Shown: positions 52,365 through 64,000 of the stretch, piece after piece
Layout of the letters: each line of letters starts with the position of its first letter
Position numbering within the stretch: the first letter of the stretch is position 1
Origin: Anaeromyces robustus
Lineage: Eukaryota > Neocallimastigomycota > Neocallimastigomycetes > Neocallimastigales > Neocallimastigaceae
Length of the DNA: 64,000 nucleotides
Reading direction: 5' to 3'
Assembly: GCA_002104895.1 (NCBI GenBank)
Contig: MCFG01000331.1
Location: 16,017 to 80,016 of the forward strand
Made by a program: the position numbers and the translations under genes
The notes under the pieces: model-generated
Seen by the model: the letters and a program-made list of their open reading frames with translations, nothing else
Database searches by the model: none
What the model was told of the DNA's origin: nothing

Positions 52365-54350
52365 AACTAAGACTGCAGCCCTTCAAGTAACCTATATATA
52401 AATTTACTTACAATATATATTAATTTTGATAATTTATATATTTTAAAAACCATATATTCATTATATTAATTTTTTTAACTTGGAGAAAAATTCAATGGTT
52501 TGGAACATTTACTCAATATTAAATTTTTTTATTTATTTTCAATCTATCTTTTAATGAATATTTTAAATGAATCAATTAAATTGTAAAGATAATAACTAAT
52601 AATATGTGTTTATTTTATTAAATAACAATGTAACACCAAAGTTAATAGTAATATAACATATAACCTATATGTAAAATATATAGCTATATATATATTATAT
52701 ATACATATCATATTATATATGTATATATATTACATGTTATACTTTTTTTATTACAATATATGTTTTTATATAAAATTCAGATAAATGATGAAAAAAAAAA
52801 AAAGATGTAACATGCATATTAATTTGTATATATGTTATCACATATGCTATTTATACAAAATATATATATCAAAATATATATTTTATATGATAAATAAATT
52901 AAACAAATAAATAAATAGATGCTATCATAATATTTATAATACAATGTATGGTATATAATTATATATACATTCAATTAATAAAAAATAATCTAAGTATATA
53001 TATTAAATATAATATATATAACAATATAAGTTTTTAATATATTAAATATAAACATTTAAATAAATAAATCAATAGAGGTAACATTTATATTAACATAAAT
53101 GTATAAATGTTCCAATATAATAAATATATTTAATATATAGACTCTAAATATCTATATAGATTATATTGATATATATAATTATATACACAATATTTAATAT
53201 ATATCATATATTTTCTGTATAAAAACTCTATAAATTTACATATATATATGTATATATATGTAAATTTACTTACAATATATATAAATTTACTTACAATATA
53301 TATAAATTTACTTACAATATATATTTATACATATATTCTTTGTATAAAAACTCTATAAATATGTATATATATAATATCTGAAGTGAAATGTACTATATAT
53401 TAATTTAATAAAAAAGAGGCAACATTTATGGTAATATTTATGTTAAATTAATATTCTACCACGTAAGTTCAATATATACGTAATATATCTATATATATAC
53501 AGTATTTAATATATATGATGCTATATATCCATATATATTGTATTTAATATAGAAGAATATTTAATATATATAATATTCTGAATAAAGTATATGGATATTC
53601 ACCCATATGCTACGCTATATACTATATATAGTGTAATATATATAAAGAGATAGATAAACATATATACTGAATACATTATATATATAATAAAGTATTTATA
53701 AATCATATATATTATATATAGGATATGTATACCAATATTTATATTTAAATGAGTCTTAAATTTAAAATGAATTATGAAATGAATAAATAAATGTGACATA
53801 GATGTTGATATGGAAGCTAAAATGAATGTTACAACAATAATGTGATATAAACAAAGTAGATATTAATATATCAATGTATATATGCCAATTTGTATATTAA
53901 AGTATATACATCTATACAGTATTTAACATATATAATATATTATGATTATATATAATTAAACTCTATATTCATTATAAATAGTATATGTGAAGTAATGTAT
54001 GTTTTTATATCCAAAAATGAACTATAAATTATGATGTAACATTCATATATGTTACAGAAGATCATATATAAATGTACTAAATATATAATATATATATATA
54101 TATATATATAAAGATAAAAAATATAATGGTTTAACATAAATAATTTTTCATTATAAATAAGTATAAAAGTATAAAAGTATGTATTCTTATATATCAATTA
54201 TGATATATAATATTAAACCTATGCATGCATTTGTATATACATTTTAAAATATATTATTAATAATGTCATAATTATTAATAATAACTTATATAGATCAATC
54301 TAATATAAGAAATAAATCATATAATTATATATTATATTTTTTTAATTTTT
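52365..54350. repeat. Non-coding patch with diverged interspersed repeats
   Basis: The texture differs from other spacers here: few homopolymers, many ATAC/GTAT steps. Related segments with a GTAACAT(T/G)(C/T)AT...ATGTTA core, often preceded by an AAATAAATAAAT run, occur near 52793, 53080, 53412, 53790 and 54033. A 21-mer TAAATTTACTTACAATATAT(A) occurs once at 52399 and three times in tandem at 53261-53322. No coding frame is supported. It may be a decayed satellite or a mobile-element corpse. Confidence 0.6.
53261..53322. repeat. Three-copy 21-bp tandem repeat
   Basis: The exact unit TAAATTTACTTACAATATAT plus A is repeated at 53261, 53282 and 53303, with an isolated fourth copy 860 bp upstream at 52399. 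Confidence 0.95.
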
Positions 54351-55738
54351 TTTTTCGATGGATAGAATATCTCCCGAAAAATATCTCTAACTATGTAATC
54401 CTATGTAAGATAGATAAGATTTTATAAATATAAATCTATATAATAATGATAACCTTTTATGACTATATGTCTTTAGAATATCTCTTACAACATAATATTT
54501 AAATTATTTACATTACATTACGTTTAATTGGGTGTTTATAAATCAGGTCCTAGAATATTCCTTTAACTTGTGGAACATTTTTCTTTATAATTTTTATTAC
54601 TTAATAAATGTTTTAAATTGATTAAAGTTAAAAAATAGAATATAACAATAATAAGTGAGAATAATTATAAATCATAATCATCATAATAATAAATGAAAAG
54701 TAATGAGTATAATAAATATAATAATAAAATAAATATATAAGAATATAAATAAATAAAATATTAATAAATAAGTGAATGAATAAATAAGTTTATGAAAAAG
54801 TAATAATAACAAGTTCATAATGATTAATTAATTTGCTATTTTTTAATATTTTATTATTATGTTTTTTTTTTTTTTTAAATTAATTTAATTTATCCTTATT
54901 ATAAATTTTGTTTTGTTTTTTTTTAATTAATTTATACATAAAAAATTTTTAATTTAAAATTTAAAATAAAATATATTAAAAAAAAAAAAAAGCCATCAAC
55001 CTACAGTTTATTTTCATATATTTTATATTTATATTTATTATTATTTATTATTATTATTATTAACTATTAACTTTAATTAATCCGTAATAATAATAAAAAT
55101 AATAAATAATAATAAAGTTTTTATAATTAAATAAATAATAATAATAATAATATATATATATCTATAATTAAATAACATTTATTATTTTAATAAAATTATG
55201 AAAATATATAATCTATAATTAAAAATGTTGATATTATTATAGAAATAATTTTTTTTTGATTTAAATAAATAATAAAGTTCTTGGCTAATTCTACTACTCA
55301 CAATGAAAGAATTAAATCACAACTTTGAAAATAAAATTATATAATTAATATATCATATCATATCATATCATATAATCTATGAAATATTTTTCAATGATAA
55401 AATAAGGGTATAAAGGAGAGAAAAAAAAAGAATTAAATGAGTATGATAACCATGGAAAATTTTTAATAATAATTTTTAATTATTTTTAATTATTATTATA
55501 TAATTATTATTATTTTTTATTAAAAATAACGTTTTTAAGCGAAATGAATATTAAATATTAATTATATGAATATTAAATATTAATAGTTATATATTATTAT
55601 TTATATTTTATTTTATATTTTTTTATTTTATATTTTTTATTATTTTTAACCAAGAAACAAATTGAAAAATAAATTAAATATATATTAAGAAAATAGAATT
55701 TATTTTGTGGTACAAAAAAATATTAATTAATTAATTAA

Positions 55739-55770
<32 letters not shown>

Positions 55771-55850
55771 ATAGATAGATAAATCAATATTAATTAAAAA
55801 AATAAATATTAATTAAAAAAATAAATATTAATTAATTAAATAAATCAATA

Positions 55851-55882
<32 letters not shown>

Positions 55883-56533
55883 ATATTAAATAAATAAATC
55901 AATTAATTAATTAAATAATTAATTAAATATTTAATTTAATCAAAATCCATCGTTTGATTGTTTTTTAAATTTGGTTTTGTTATGAAACATAAATTAAAAA
56001 AATAGAAAATTTGGGATTTTAATTGAAATAAAATTTTTTATTATTATTTTTATACTTTATAAGAAAAAAAATAATAATAAATAAAGTTTTTTTTGTACTA
56101 CAATAAAAATAATTATTTTGATTTTTGAATTTTTTTTTATATTTATGATAATTGAACATTGAACAAAAAAAAAAAAAATAAATTTATTAGTTAAATTATC
56201 CTTCTATTATTAATTTTTATTTTTATAGTTAAAAAACTTTATAAATTTTATTATGCCATTTATAATATAATCAATAAAAGGTAATATTAAAACAATTATT
56301 GTTAAGGGAAAAACTATGTATATATAATAATATTTTATATTTTATTATATTATTAATTTATTTATTATTTATTTATATATATATACAATTGTATATAATT
56401 ACAATTATATTTTAAATATATTTCTTAATAAAAATCATAGAAATTCCAGGTATATTCTATTTAATAATTATTAATATATTTATATATTTTCTTTTTAATA
56501 TCTAAGCCATTTTATATCTGAAACATTTAGACT

Positions 56534-56572
<39 letters not shown>

Positions 56573-57013
56573 TTAATTTAAGTATGTTTTGGTAAAGAAT
56601 ATGTATATTATTTAAATAATTTGGTCATTTTCATTATTCAGATAGATATACTTTTATTTTATTCATTAGATAAAGTTTTAATAACTTTATAACTTCTATT
56701 GGATATTTAATGAATTTCTATCATAATATTACACTTTAAAACTATAAGAGAAAAGTTGACGAGCGGTCTAGACAATTCAAAAAAAAAAAAACATTATGAA
56801 ATATTTGAAAAACACAAGATTATTAAGGATAATACTATATAATAATAATAATAATAATAATATAAATATATATTGTAATAAATTTAAATAAAATAATAAA
56901 ATAATATTTATTGCTTGATATATTATTTGTAATCAACTGATTTAATTACTATTAAAATTGTAAAAGTTATAATAAATGGTAATCATCATAAAGAAATTAA
57001 AAAAAAAATTGTA
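54351..57013. other. Gene-free AT-rich region
   Basis: Homopolymers, (AAAT)n at about 55740-55900, and AATT runs. No gene or RNA was recognised. A short G+C-containing string at 56757-56780 (GACGAGCGGTCTAGAC) does not extend into a tRNA cloverleaf. Confidence 0.7.
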
Positions 57014-57669
57014 ATAAAAGTGTACAATTCTATTTTATTATAATATAATATATTAATAATAATAATAATATTATTATTATATAAAATACAACTTCGACAA
57101 TTCATACAAATAAATATATGTTTTATGTCATTAACAAAAAATGTTATTTTTTATATATATATTTATATGTTATAGAATATTCTATTATTCTGTATAATAT
57201 AAAATAATAATAATAATAACATTTTAATAGTATATCATACTCCATTAATAATAATTAATATAAAAATAATATTTGAAAGAAAAACAAAAAACAAAAAACA
57301 AAAAATTAATATGAATATTAAAAATTGGAAGATGGAAAATTAATATTAATTTAAATATAATAATAATAAAAGTGTACAATTCTACTTTATTATATAAAAA
57401 ACAACTTCAACAATTCATACAAATCAATATATGTTTTATGTCATTAACAAAAAATGTTATTTTATATATATATATTTATATGTTATAGAATATTCTATTA
57501 TTCTATATAATATAAAATAATAATAATAATAACATATTAATAGTATATCATACTCCATTAATAATAATTAATATAAAAATAATATTTGAAAGAAAAAAAC
57601 AAAAAACAAAAAACAAAAAATTAATATTATTAATTTTCCATCTTCCAATTTTTAATATTCATATTAATT
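57014..57669. repeat. 290-bp direct duplication; second copy bounded by perfect 42-bp inverted repeats
   Basis: A segment starting AAAAGTGTACAATTCTA at about 57017 recurs at about 57369 (offset 352) and runs in near identity through TATGTTTTATGTCATTAACA and the ACAAAAAACAAAAA tail. The second copy is flanked by inverted arms 57304-57345 and 57628-57669, identical over 42 bp (core ATTGGAAGATGGAAAATTAA and its complement). The whole 57304-57669 block (366 bp) has the form of a non-autonomous terminal-inverted-repeat element. Confidence 0.85.
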
Positions 57670-58171
57670 TAAATATAAAAATTATTCCTGTTTTATAATT
57701 AGATTGATTAATATAAATATTTTATTAATAAATAAAATTTATTATATATATAAATATTAAATGTTTATTTTTTATTATTATTATTTAAAGTTTTTAATTA
57801 TTTTTAATTCTTTTTTATATTTTTTATCAAAAAAAATTTTTTTTTTGATATTTTAATTATCAATAATGGCTAATTAATAATTAATATTCAAATATATTTC
57901 CTTAATATCAATATTTTTATTATTATTATTATTTTCTCCATTTTTTTTCATATAAATAATTAAGAAATTCCCTTTTTATTTTTAAAAAATATATAGAAAA
58001 AAGAAATATTTTTCTTTATTCATTTTATATTTGTTATTAAACGAAACTTCTTTTCAAAGAAAAAAAATTTTTTTTTTTTCTTTTACAATATAAACTACAA
58101 AAAAAAAAAAAAAAAACTCTAATAGATTATAATTATTATTTAAATCTAAAATACTAAATATATAATTATAA

Positions 58172-58256
<85 letters not shown>

Positions 58257-58784
58257 TAATTGTATTTTAACAAAGTATTATACAAAAAAGATATTATTAA
58301 TTCTACAGAATAAAAAAAAAATTTATATATTTATAAATTGAAAGGAAAAAACTTTTAACTCTGATAATAATCAAAAAAAAATTAATTATTTTTTTTATTA
58401 AATAATATCAAAAAATATTTAATTATAATTTTTCATAATTTAACAAAAAACTAATAATTTATTAAAAAAAAATAAAATTAATATAATATAATATAATATA
58501 ATATAATATAATAATTTTATATAAATTATTTAAAATATAAAATTATTCAGAGATTAACATCTAATAATTTAATATAATATAATAACAATAAAATATATAT
58601 TAGAAAAATTTTATTATAATTTTAAATAATATATATTTTTTAAAAAAAAAATACACTATAATAATTAAAGAAATATAAAAATAATAATTTTAATTTAATA
58701 TAATAATATTTTATATTAAAAAAAAGAAAAAAAAAGATTTTTAAAGTAATTTTTTTTAAAAAAAAAAGAAGAAAAAACGTAAAC
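57670..58784. other. NRPS upstream region with (AAT)n array
   Basis: Upstream of the peptide synthetase. AAT trinucleotides run about 58175-58254, then poly-A-rich sequence leads to the ATG. No earlier C-domain coding sequence is present here, so the missing half of the first C domain is not hidden upstream. Confidence 0.75.
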
Positions 58785-61700
58785 ATGAATCATTTAACAA
58801 ATGGTCATAATCTTAATTCCAAGGAAAATTCTGAAAACCAATTGACTTTCTTAAAAGAAAGATTTAATTGTGATTTCAATGTATTAGCCGTTCCTAAAAA
58901 GGAATATTACCATAAATTTAGAGGAAATGAAAAAGTATTTAAACATCAAGAATCATTAATTATTAATGATTATTATAAAAAGGTTAAAGGGTTTGTGGAG
59001 TCTAATCATTTAAATCCTGTTTCTCTTTTACTTAGTATTTATGGTTTTGTTATGTACAAGTACACCGGTCAAGAAATTATTTATACATTATTTAGTGGAA
59101 ATGATATAGGAAGAGAAGGAAGATGTAGTGATGAAGAAGATATTACCACCATCACCACTCAACCATTTTTAATTAAATGTAATAAAAATGGTACATTAAT
59201 GGATATGTTTAATGACATTGACCATTGTTTAACCTATTATTATAAAAATCCATCGATTTTATTTTCAGAAGTATCTGAAAGTTTAAGCTTACTTAAACCC
59301 AATAATTGTTTCTTTTTTGAATCTTTTGATCAAATAAATTATGGATTTGATAAATTTTTAAAAGAAAATAAAAATTTGGATGTAGCTTTCCGGGTTATGG
59401 ATCAAAAGGATGGTTACCTTATTTCTTTGGATTATAATACAAATTTGTATGATGACACTTTAATTCAAAATATTTTAGAAAATTTCATCGAAGTCGTTAA
59501 AGCTCCCGATAATTATGGTAAAATTTTAAGTGATATTGAATATATTACTGAAAAGGAAAAGAATAAAATTCTTTATGGCTTCAATGAAAATATTTATGAT
59601 TATGGTTACGAAAAAATTTATCCCACTGAATTTAGTAAAATTGCAAGATTAAATGCTGAAAAAACAGCTCTTGTTTTCAAAGATCAAAAATTCACCTATG
59701 GTACCTTAAATGAAATGACGAATTCTTTAGGTCATTATTTAAGAGAACTTGGCGTTAAAAGAAATGAGGTCATCCCTATTATTTGTGAACGTTCGTATTA
59801 CTATGTTATTGCTTCAATTGCTAATATGAAAGCAGGAGGTGTCTTTTTATTTATTGATCCAGAATTCCCTAAAGATCGTGTCAAGTATATGGTCAATGAA
59901 GTCAGGGCTAAAATTATTTTGGAATATATTCCTCATCAACCCAAGGAAAATACATTTGATTTTGACGATTCTATTTTTGAATATTCATTAGACGGTCATG
60001 ACTACCGTCAAAATACGCATGATGTCCCCAATGTCAACACTAGCGATGATATATGTTGTATGTTCTTTACTTCCGGAACTACTGGTAAACCCAAAGGTAT
60101 TCTAATTAATCATGATAATGTAATTAATAGTACTCAATATGCTCTCACCTATCAAGGAGGAAGGGATATCTATGATAATCCAGAAGCTGTATTAGCTTTC
60201 AGTAAATTTACGTATGTGATGTGTTTCGCTGAAATATTTTTCCCGTTAATTAAACATGTTATCGTTATCTTGTGTAGCGAAGAAGAATACAATAATCCAA
60301 GTTTGTTGGGCGATATTATTTTAAAGTATAACACAGAAATTGCTGTTTGTACCAGTACTCGAATCCGAAATTATTTAAATAATGAAAAATTTAGAAAGGC
60401 CGTTGCCAATTTTAAAACTTTATTCTTTGGCGGAGAAAGTTTAACGAGAGATGTACTACAACTATTTATTCAGCATACCAATGCTAAAATTTATTATAGC
60501 TATGCCTTGACAGAAACTACGGCTTTTGGTGCTTTAAGTTATATTAGTCATGATGATATTATTAATAATAGAACGATTAGTATTGGTAAACCTGCTTGTA
60601 ACTATCAAGTCTATATTTTAGATGAAAATTATAAACCGGTTCCTGTTGGAGTAGAAGGTGAAATCTATCTTGGGGGTCGTAGTATTTGTAGTGGTTATCT
60701 TAATTTAGAAAAATTAACCAAAGAAACATTTATTGATTGCCCTTACACCCCCTATAAAAATTCTCATAAAAAATTAAAAATGTACGGTACCGGAGATCTT
60801 GGTAAATGGACTCCGGATGGCAGAGTTATTCATTTAGGTAGAAAAGATTTTCAAGTTAAAATTCGGGGTCAAAGAATTGAATTACCGGAAATTGAACAAA
60901 TTGTAAAAGAAATTAAAGGTATTGACTACACCGTTGTGATTGATAAAATGAAAAAGGGAAGTAATGAAAAATATTTAGTTGGTTATTACATTACCAAATC
61001 TGACGATATCACGGGGGAAGATATTAGAAATTATTTGAAAACAAAACTTCCAATGTATATGATTCCAAGTTATTTCATTCAAATTGATAAAGTTCCAGTG
61101 ACCGCTCATGGTAAATTGGATAGAAAATCCTTACCTGAACCAAATATTGATCGTTTATTAAGTAGTAATTATGTTGCCCCAGAAACTAAAATTGAAAAGG
61201 CCATTTGTAAAATTTATAGTCAAGCCTTTCATATTGATTTTGATAAAATTGGTAAGTATTCTACATATTTTGAAATCGGTGGAACAAGTTTAAGCGCTAT
61301 TAAGACGGTTGCTGCTATCGAAAAAGAATTAAAAATTAAATTAAATATTAAGGATATATTTACTTATCCAAAGGTTTGTGATTTGGGTAAAAGAATAGAA
61401 GAAATTCAAATGAATGGAAATGACCATTTCCATAAAGTGGAAATCATCAAAAAACAAAATAAAAAGGAATTCCCGGTAACCACTCAACAATTGGGTGTAT
61501 ATATTGATTCCATTAAAAACCCCGAAAGTACTATTTATAATATTCCAAGTTATTTCCAATTAAATCACGAAATCGATATTGAAAAGATAAAGAAAGGATT
61601 CACGCAATTATTTGAAAAGCAAGAAATTCTTAGAACGAAATATACCGAAAAGGAAATTAATAATAAAATTGAAATTTACGGGGAAGTGGATGATGAATGT

Positions 61701-62135
61701 CAACTTGAATTTGAAAATTACACCTATGATAATAAAAATGAATTTGTTAGACCGTTTGATTTATCGAAGGCACCATTAATTAGAGTAGGTTTTATTGAAA
61801 ATGAGGTATTATTAGTGGATATGCATCATATTATATCGGATGGTTCAACAATTTTAGCGCTCAAAGAACAACTCAATCATTATTATAATACGGATCAGAT
61901 TCACGAATTAGACATTCAATACAGTGATTATGCGCTTCACGTCAACGAAAAAATGAATCATGGCGATTATAAAGATCAAATTGAATTTTATAAAAATTTA
62001 TTTTCGTCCAATGACTACGAAATCCTAAATCTTCCAAAAAAGAGAAAAAATAATGAAACGGAAAAAGACGATGATTCCGATATATTCATTTTAAACAAAA
62101 ATATTGATAAATCCGCTAGTCATTTAATTAATTAA
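58785..62135 (+). CDS. Non-ribosomal peptide synthetase, first part: (C)-A1-T-C2 (N-terminal half)
   Basis: 1116 codons, no introns, composition less AT-biased than neighbours. Residues about 40-270 match only the second half of a condensation domain (no HHxxxDG; start of C5-like GNDIGREGRCSDEEDITT). A1 spans about 285-790: FFTSGTTGKPKGILINHDN, YALTETTAFG, IGKPACNYQVYILDENYKPV, YGTGDLGKW, GRKDFQVKIRGQRIELPEIE and GKLDRKSLP with the A10 Lys. The carrier domain at about 805-875 holds the phosphopantetheine Ser in FEIGGTSLSAIK. C2 starts at about 900 with MHHIISDGST (catalytic His present). A TAA at 62133-62135 interrupts C2, and the same frame continues with normal C-domain sequence after it. 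In A1 the core motif reads KFTYVMCFAEIF where A2 has KFTFDMSLSEIH, so the amino-group-binding Asp is Val. NRPS genes in anaerobic fungi are often of bacterial origin; that is background knowledge, and the lack of introns is consistent with it. Confidence 0.9.
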   Translation: MNHLTNGHNLNSKENSENQLTFLKERFNCDFNVLAVPKKEYYHKFRGNEKVFKHQESLIINDYYKKVKGFVESNHLNPVSLLLSIYGFVMYKYTGQEIIYTLFSGNDIGREGRCSDEEDITTITTQPFLIKCNKNGTLMDMFNDIDHCLTYYYKNPSILFSEVSESLSLLKPNNCFFFESFDQINYGFDKFLKENKNLDVAFRVMDQKDGYLISLDYNTNLYDDTLIQNILENFIEVVKAPDNYGKILSDIEYITEKEKNKILYGFNENIYDYGYEKIYPTEFSKIARLNAEKTALVFKDQKFTYGTLNEMTNSLGHYLRELGVKRNEVIPIICERSYYYVIASIANMKAGGVFLFIDPEFPKDRVKYMVNEVRAKIILEYIPHQPKENTFDFDDSIFEYSLDGHDYRQNTHDVPNVNTSDDICCMFFTSGTTGKPKGILINHDNVINSTQYALTYQGGRDIYDNPEAVLAFSKFTYVMCFAEIFFPLIKHVIVILCSEEEYNNPSLLGDIILKYNTEIAVCTSTRIRNYLNNEKFRKAVANFKTLFFGGESLTRDVLQLFIQHTNAKIYYSYALTETTAFGALSYISHDDIINNRTISIGKPACNYQVYILDENYKPVPVGVEGEIYLGGRSICSGYLNLEKLTKETFIDCPYTPYKNSHKKLKMYGTGDLGKWTPDGRVIHLGRKDFQVKIRGQRIELPEIEQIVKEIKGIDYTVVIDKMKKGSNEKYLVGYYITKSDDITGEDIRNYLKTKLPMYMIPSYFIQIDKVPVTAHGKLDRKSLPEPNIDRLLSSNYVAPETKIEKAICKIYSQAFHIDFDKIGKYSTYFEIGGTSLSAIKTVAAIEKELKIKLNIKDIFTYPKVCDLGKRIEEIQMNGNDHFHKVEIIKKQNKKEFPVTTQQLGVYIDSIKNPESTIYNIPSYFQLNHEIDIEKIKKGFTQLFEKQEILRTKYTEKEINNKIEIYGEVDDECQLEFENYTYDNKNEFVRPFDLSKAPLIRVGFIENEVLLVDMHHIISDGSTILALKEQLNHYYNTDQIHELDIQYSDYALHVNEKMNHGDYKDQIEFYKNLFSSNDYEILNLPKKRKNNETEKDDDSDIFILNKNIDKSASHLIN

Positions 62136-64000
62136 TACGTTAAAAGTCATAGTATTAGTAAGACAGCATTTTTCATTACTATTTATGGATATGTTTTATC
62201 AAAGTATAGTGGTCAAGATAGGATTTATAGTTCGATTATGAGTGCTAATCGTCATCATCATTCTATTGAAAATATGTTTGGTATGTTTGTGAGTACTCTT
62301 CCTATATTATTAAAATATGATCATGCGGATACCTCCTTCCTAACTACCATTAAACAAAATATGAATATGGTCATGGAAATTTATAATAATCAGGAACTCT
62401 CTTTCTCCGAATTATCAAGATTATTATATTTAAAGAATATATGAAGAATTCATTCATCTATCAACCCAAAAATAAATTAGAAGAAAAAAGTAGTACAGTA
62501 TCTTCCAATAATGGCCATGGAACAGATATTTTTGTAAGTTATGAAGATCCAAATGAATTAAACAGAAATGATCTTAACAAATTTGACTATACCATTTCTA
62601 TTAATTATAATCATGAAACGTATGATTCCAAAATTATACGTCGTATTCTTGACAGTTATGAAGTCGTCATTAGAAATATTACGAAATTTGATGATCCTCT
62701 CAAAACTATTGAATATATTCCAGAAGGCGAAAAAATTCAAATGATGGAAGAATTTAATAGAAATTCCTTTACCTATGGTTTTGATCGATTATATCATGTT
62801 GAATTTAGTAAATTGGCTAAAGAAATTCCTGATCAATGTGCTGTCGTGTTTAATGATACTATCATTACGTATCGTGAATTGGATGAAATGAGTAATTCTT
62901 TAACTTATTATTTAAGAAAACAAAATATTGGAAGAAATGCCATTGTTCCAATTATTTGTGAAAGATCCTATTATTTTATTGTTGCCTTTATTGCTGTATT
63001 GAAATCTGGTGCTGCCTATTTACAAATTGATCCAGATTTCCCAATGGAAAGAATCGAATATATGGTAAGGGAGGTTAATGCAAAATTTGTTCTTGAATTC
63101 ATTACCGATAAAGAAAATAGAAATAAGGTGCAATTCAAAAATAAGGGTATTGTGGAATATCAATTACAACATCATAAATACGATGAAAATACTTTCGGTG
63201 TTGATAATGTCAATGTCAGTGATGATTTAAGTTATGTACTATTTACTTCAGGAACTACAGGAATGCCAAAGGGAACTTTATTGACTCACAATAATTTAAT
63301 TAATTATTGTCTTTATTGTCAAAAGATTAATGGTCAGGATGATCTTTATGAAGAGAGTATTCATAGTGTTTTAGCATTTTCAAAATTCACATTTGATATG
63401 TCATTATCTGAAATCCATTATCCCTTACTAAGAGGTAATAAAATTGTCCTTTCTAACGATGAAGAATTTAATGATCCAATTGCCATTAGTAAATTAATTC
63501 AAAAACATCAAATCGATTGTTTATGGAGTGTTCCTTCAAGAATTGAAAATTATATAAATTACAAGGAATTTTTAGAATCCATTCAAACTTTGAAATTTAT
63601 GCTGCTTGGAGGTGAAAAATTGGAATATCAACTCGTAAAGAAACTTATTAATAATAACATAAAAGTTTTAAATGGTTATGGTCCAACCGAAACCACGGTT
63701 TGTTGTATTATCAAAAAGTATACCAAAGAAAATATTGAAAATGATTATAAAAATGGTTTATTTAATTCCATTGGTAAACCTTTATGTAATACCAAAGTTT
63801 ATATCTTAGATAAATATCTTAAACCAGTTCCAATTGGAGTTGAAGGTGAAATCTTTATTGGAGGTTATGGCGTTGGTAAGGGATATCTTCATCGTGAAAA
63901 TTTAACTAAAGAAAAATTCCTTGAAAATCCATTCAATTTTAATTATGATGACCATAACAACATGATGTATAGAACTGGGGATCTTGGTCAATGGACAGAA
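62136..64000 (+). pseudogene. NRPS continuation: rest of C2 (frameshifted) and A2, cut by window end
   Basis: After the stop, the original frame resumes (YVKSHSISKTAFFITIYGYV, IYSSIMSANRHHHSIENMFG, the C5-C6 part) until TGA at 62442-62444. A one-base shift near 62440 then opens a frame that runs uninterrupted from ATG 62441 to the window end. This gives the end of C2 and A2: FSKLAKEIPDQCAVVFNDTI, VLFTSGTTGMPKGTLL, KFTFDMSLSEIHYPLL, NGYGPTETTVC, IGKPLCNTKVYILDKY, MYRTGDLGQW. A2 looks canonical, with the substrate-binding Asp present. With one nonsense and one frameshift confined to C2, the synthetase as written would end inside C2; either it is dying or these are sequencing errors. Further modules may lie beyond the window. 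Confidence 0.85.

Noticed and set aside
56755-56785. tRNA-like string GACGAGCGGTCTAGAC
   Set aside because: No T-arm, anticodon arm or matching acceptor stem in the following 80 bp.

Overview
The window is extremely A+T-rich eukaryotic DNA. It has long homopolymer, TTTA, TTA and AAT tracts between genes, short AT-rich introns with GT...AG borders, standard-code genes, and Asn- and Asp-rich low-complexity proteins. The gene content is a flagellate-type centrin, a gamma-tubulin complex protein, a SMYD methyltransferase, a Stealth-type sugar-phosphate transferase, an intact LINE and a bacterial-style intronless non-ribosomal peptide synthetase (NRPS). Together this points to an anaerobic gut fungus (Neocallimastigomycota). 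That assignment is an inference; an AT-rich amoebozoan such as a dictyostelid is the main alternative.

Layout. 2-2487 (+): the 3' part of a GCP2/Spc97 gene, five exons. 3420-5161 (-): a complete five-exon ubiquitin-conjugating enzyme that looks like PEX4. 5162-8364: gene-free, with a tandem duplication and a 24-bp foldback. 8365-10773 (-): a two-exon Stealth family type II membrane transferase. 10774-19074: a gene-poor desert with one possible small secreted ORF. 19075-20321 (-): a four-exon centrin. 20929-23976 (-): an eleven-exon SET/MYND protein. 24804-31469 (-): one five-exon gene for an Asn-rich protein of about 2,050 residues, with a 17-nt microexon and two kinds of internal repeats. 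31757 to about 36920 (-): a LINE with an intact 1,415-residue endonuclease/reverse-transcriptase ORF.

39396-52364 is an accessory cluster of LRR, ankyrin, secreted Cys-containing and beta-trefoil-like genes. Nearly every member is broken by single-base indels or stops, whereas the multi-exon housekeeping genes splice into exact open frames. Three members share a signal peptide plus a DPxY...EYA...GPxWxG...C(G/D)NNT module that I cannot assign to a known family.

52365-58784 is non-coding. It includes a patch of unusual texture (52365-54350) with scattered related repeats, and a 290-bp duplication whose second copy is bounded by perfect 42-bp inverted repeats. 58785-64000 (+) is an NRPS running off the window: partial C, A1, T, C2 (broken by a stop and a frameshift), A2 (partial). 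A1 has lost the Asp that normally binds the substrate amino group.

Multi-exon models were built by hand from GT/AG borders and protein continuity. In each complete model the exon lengths sum to a multiple of three. No database search was possible.
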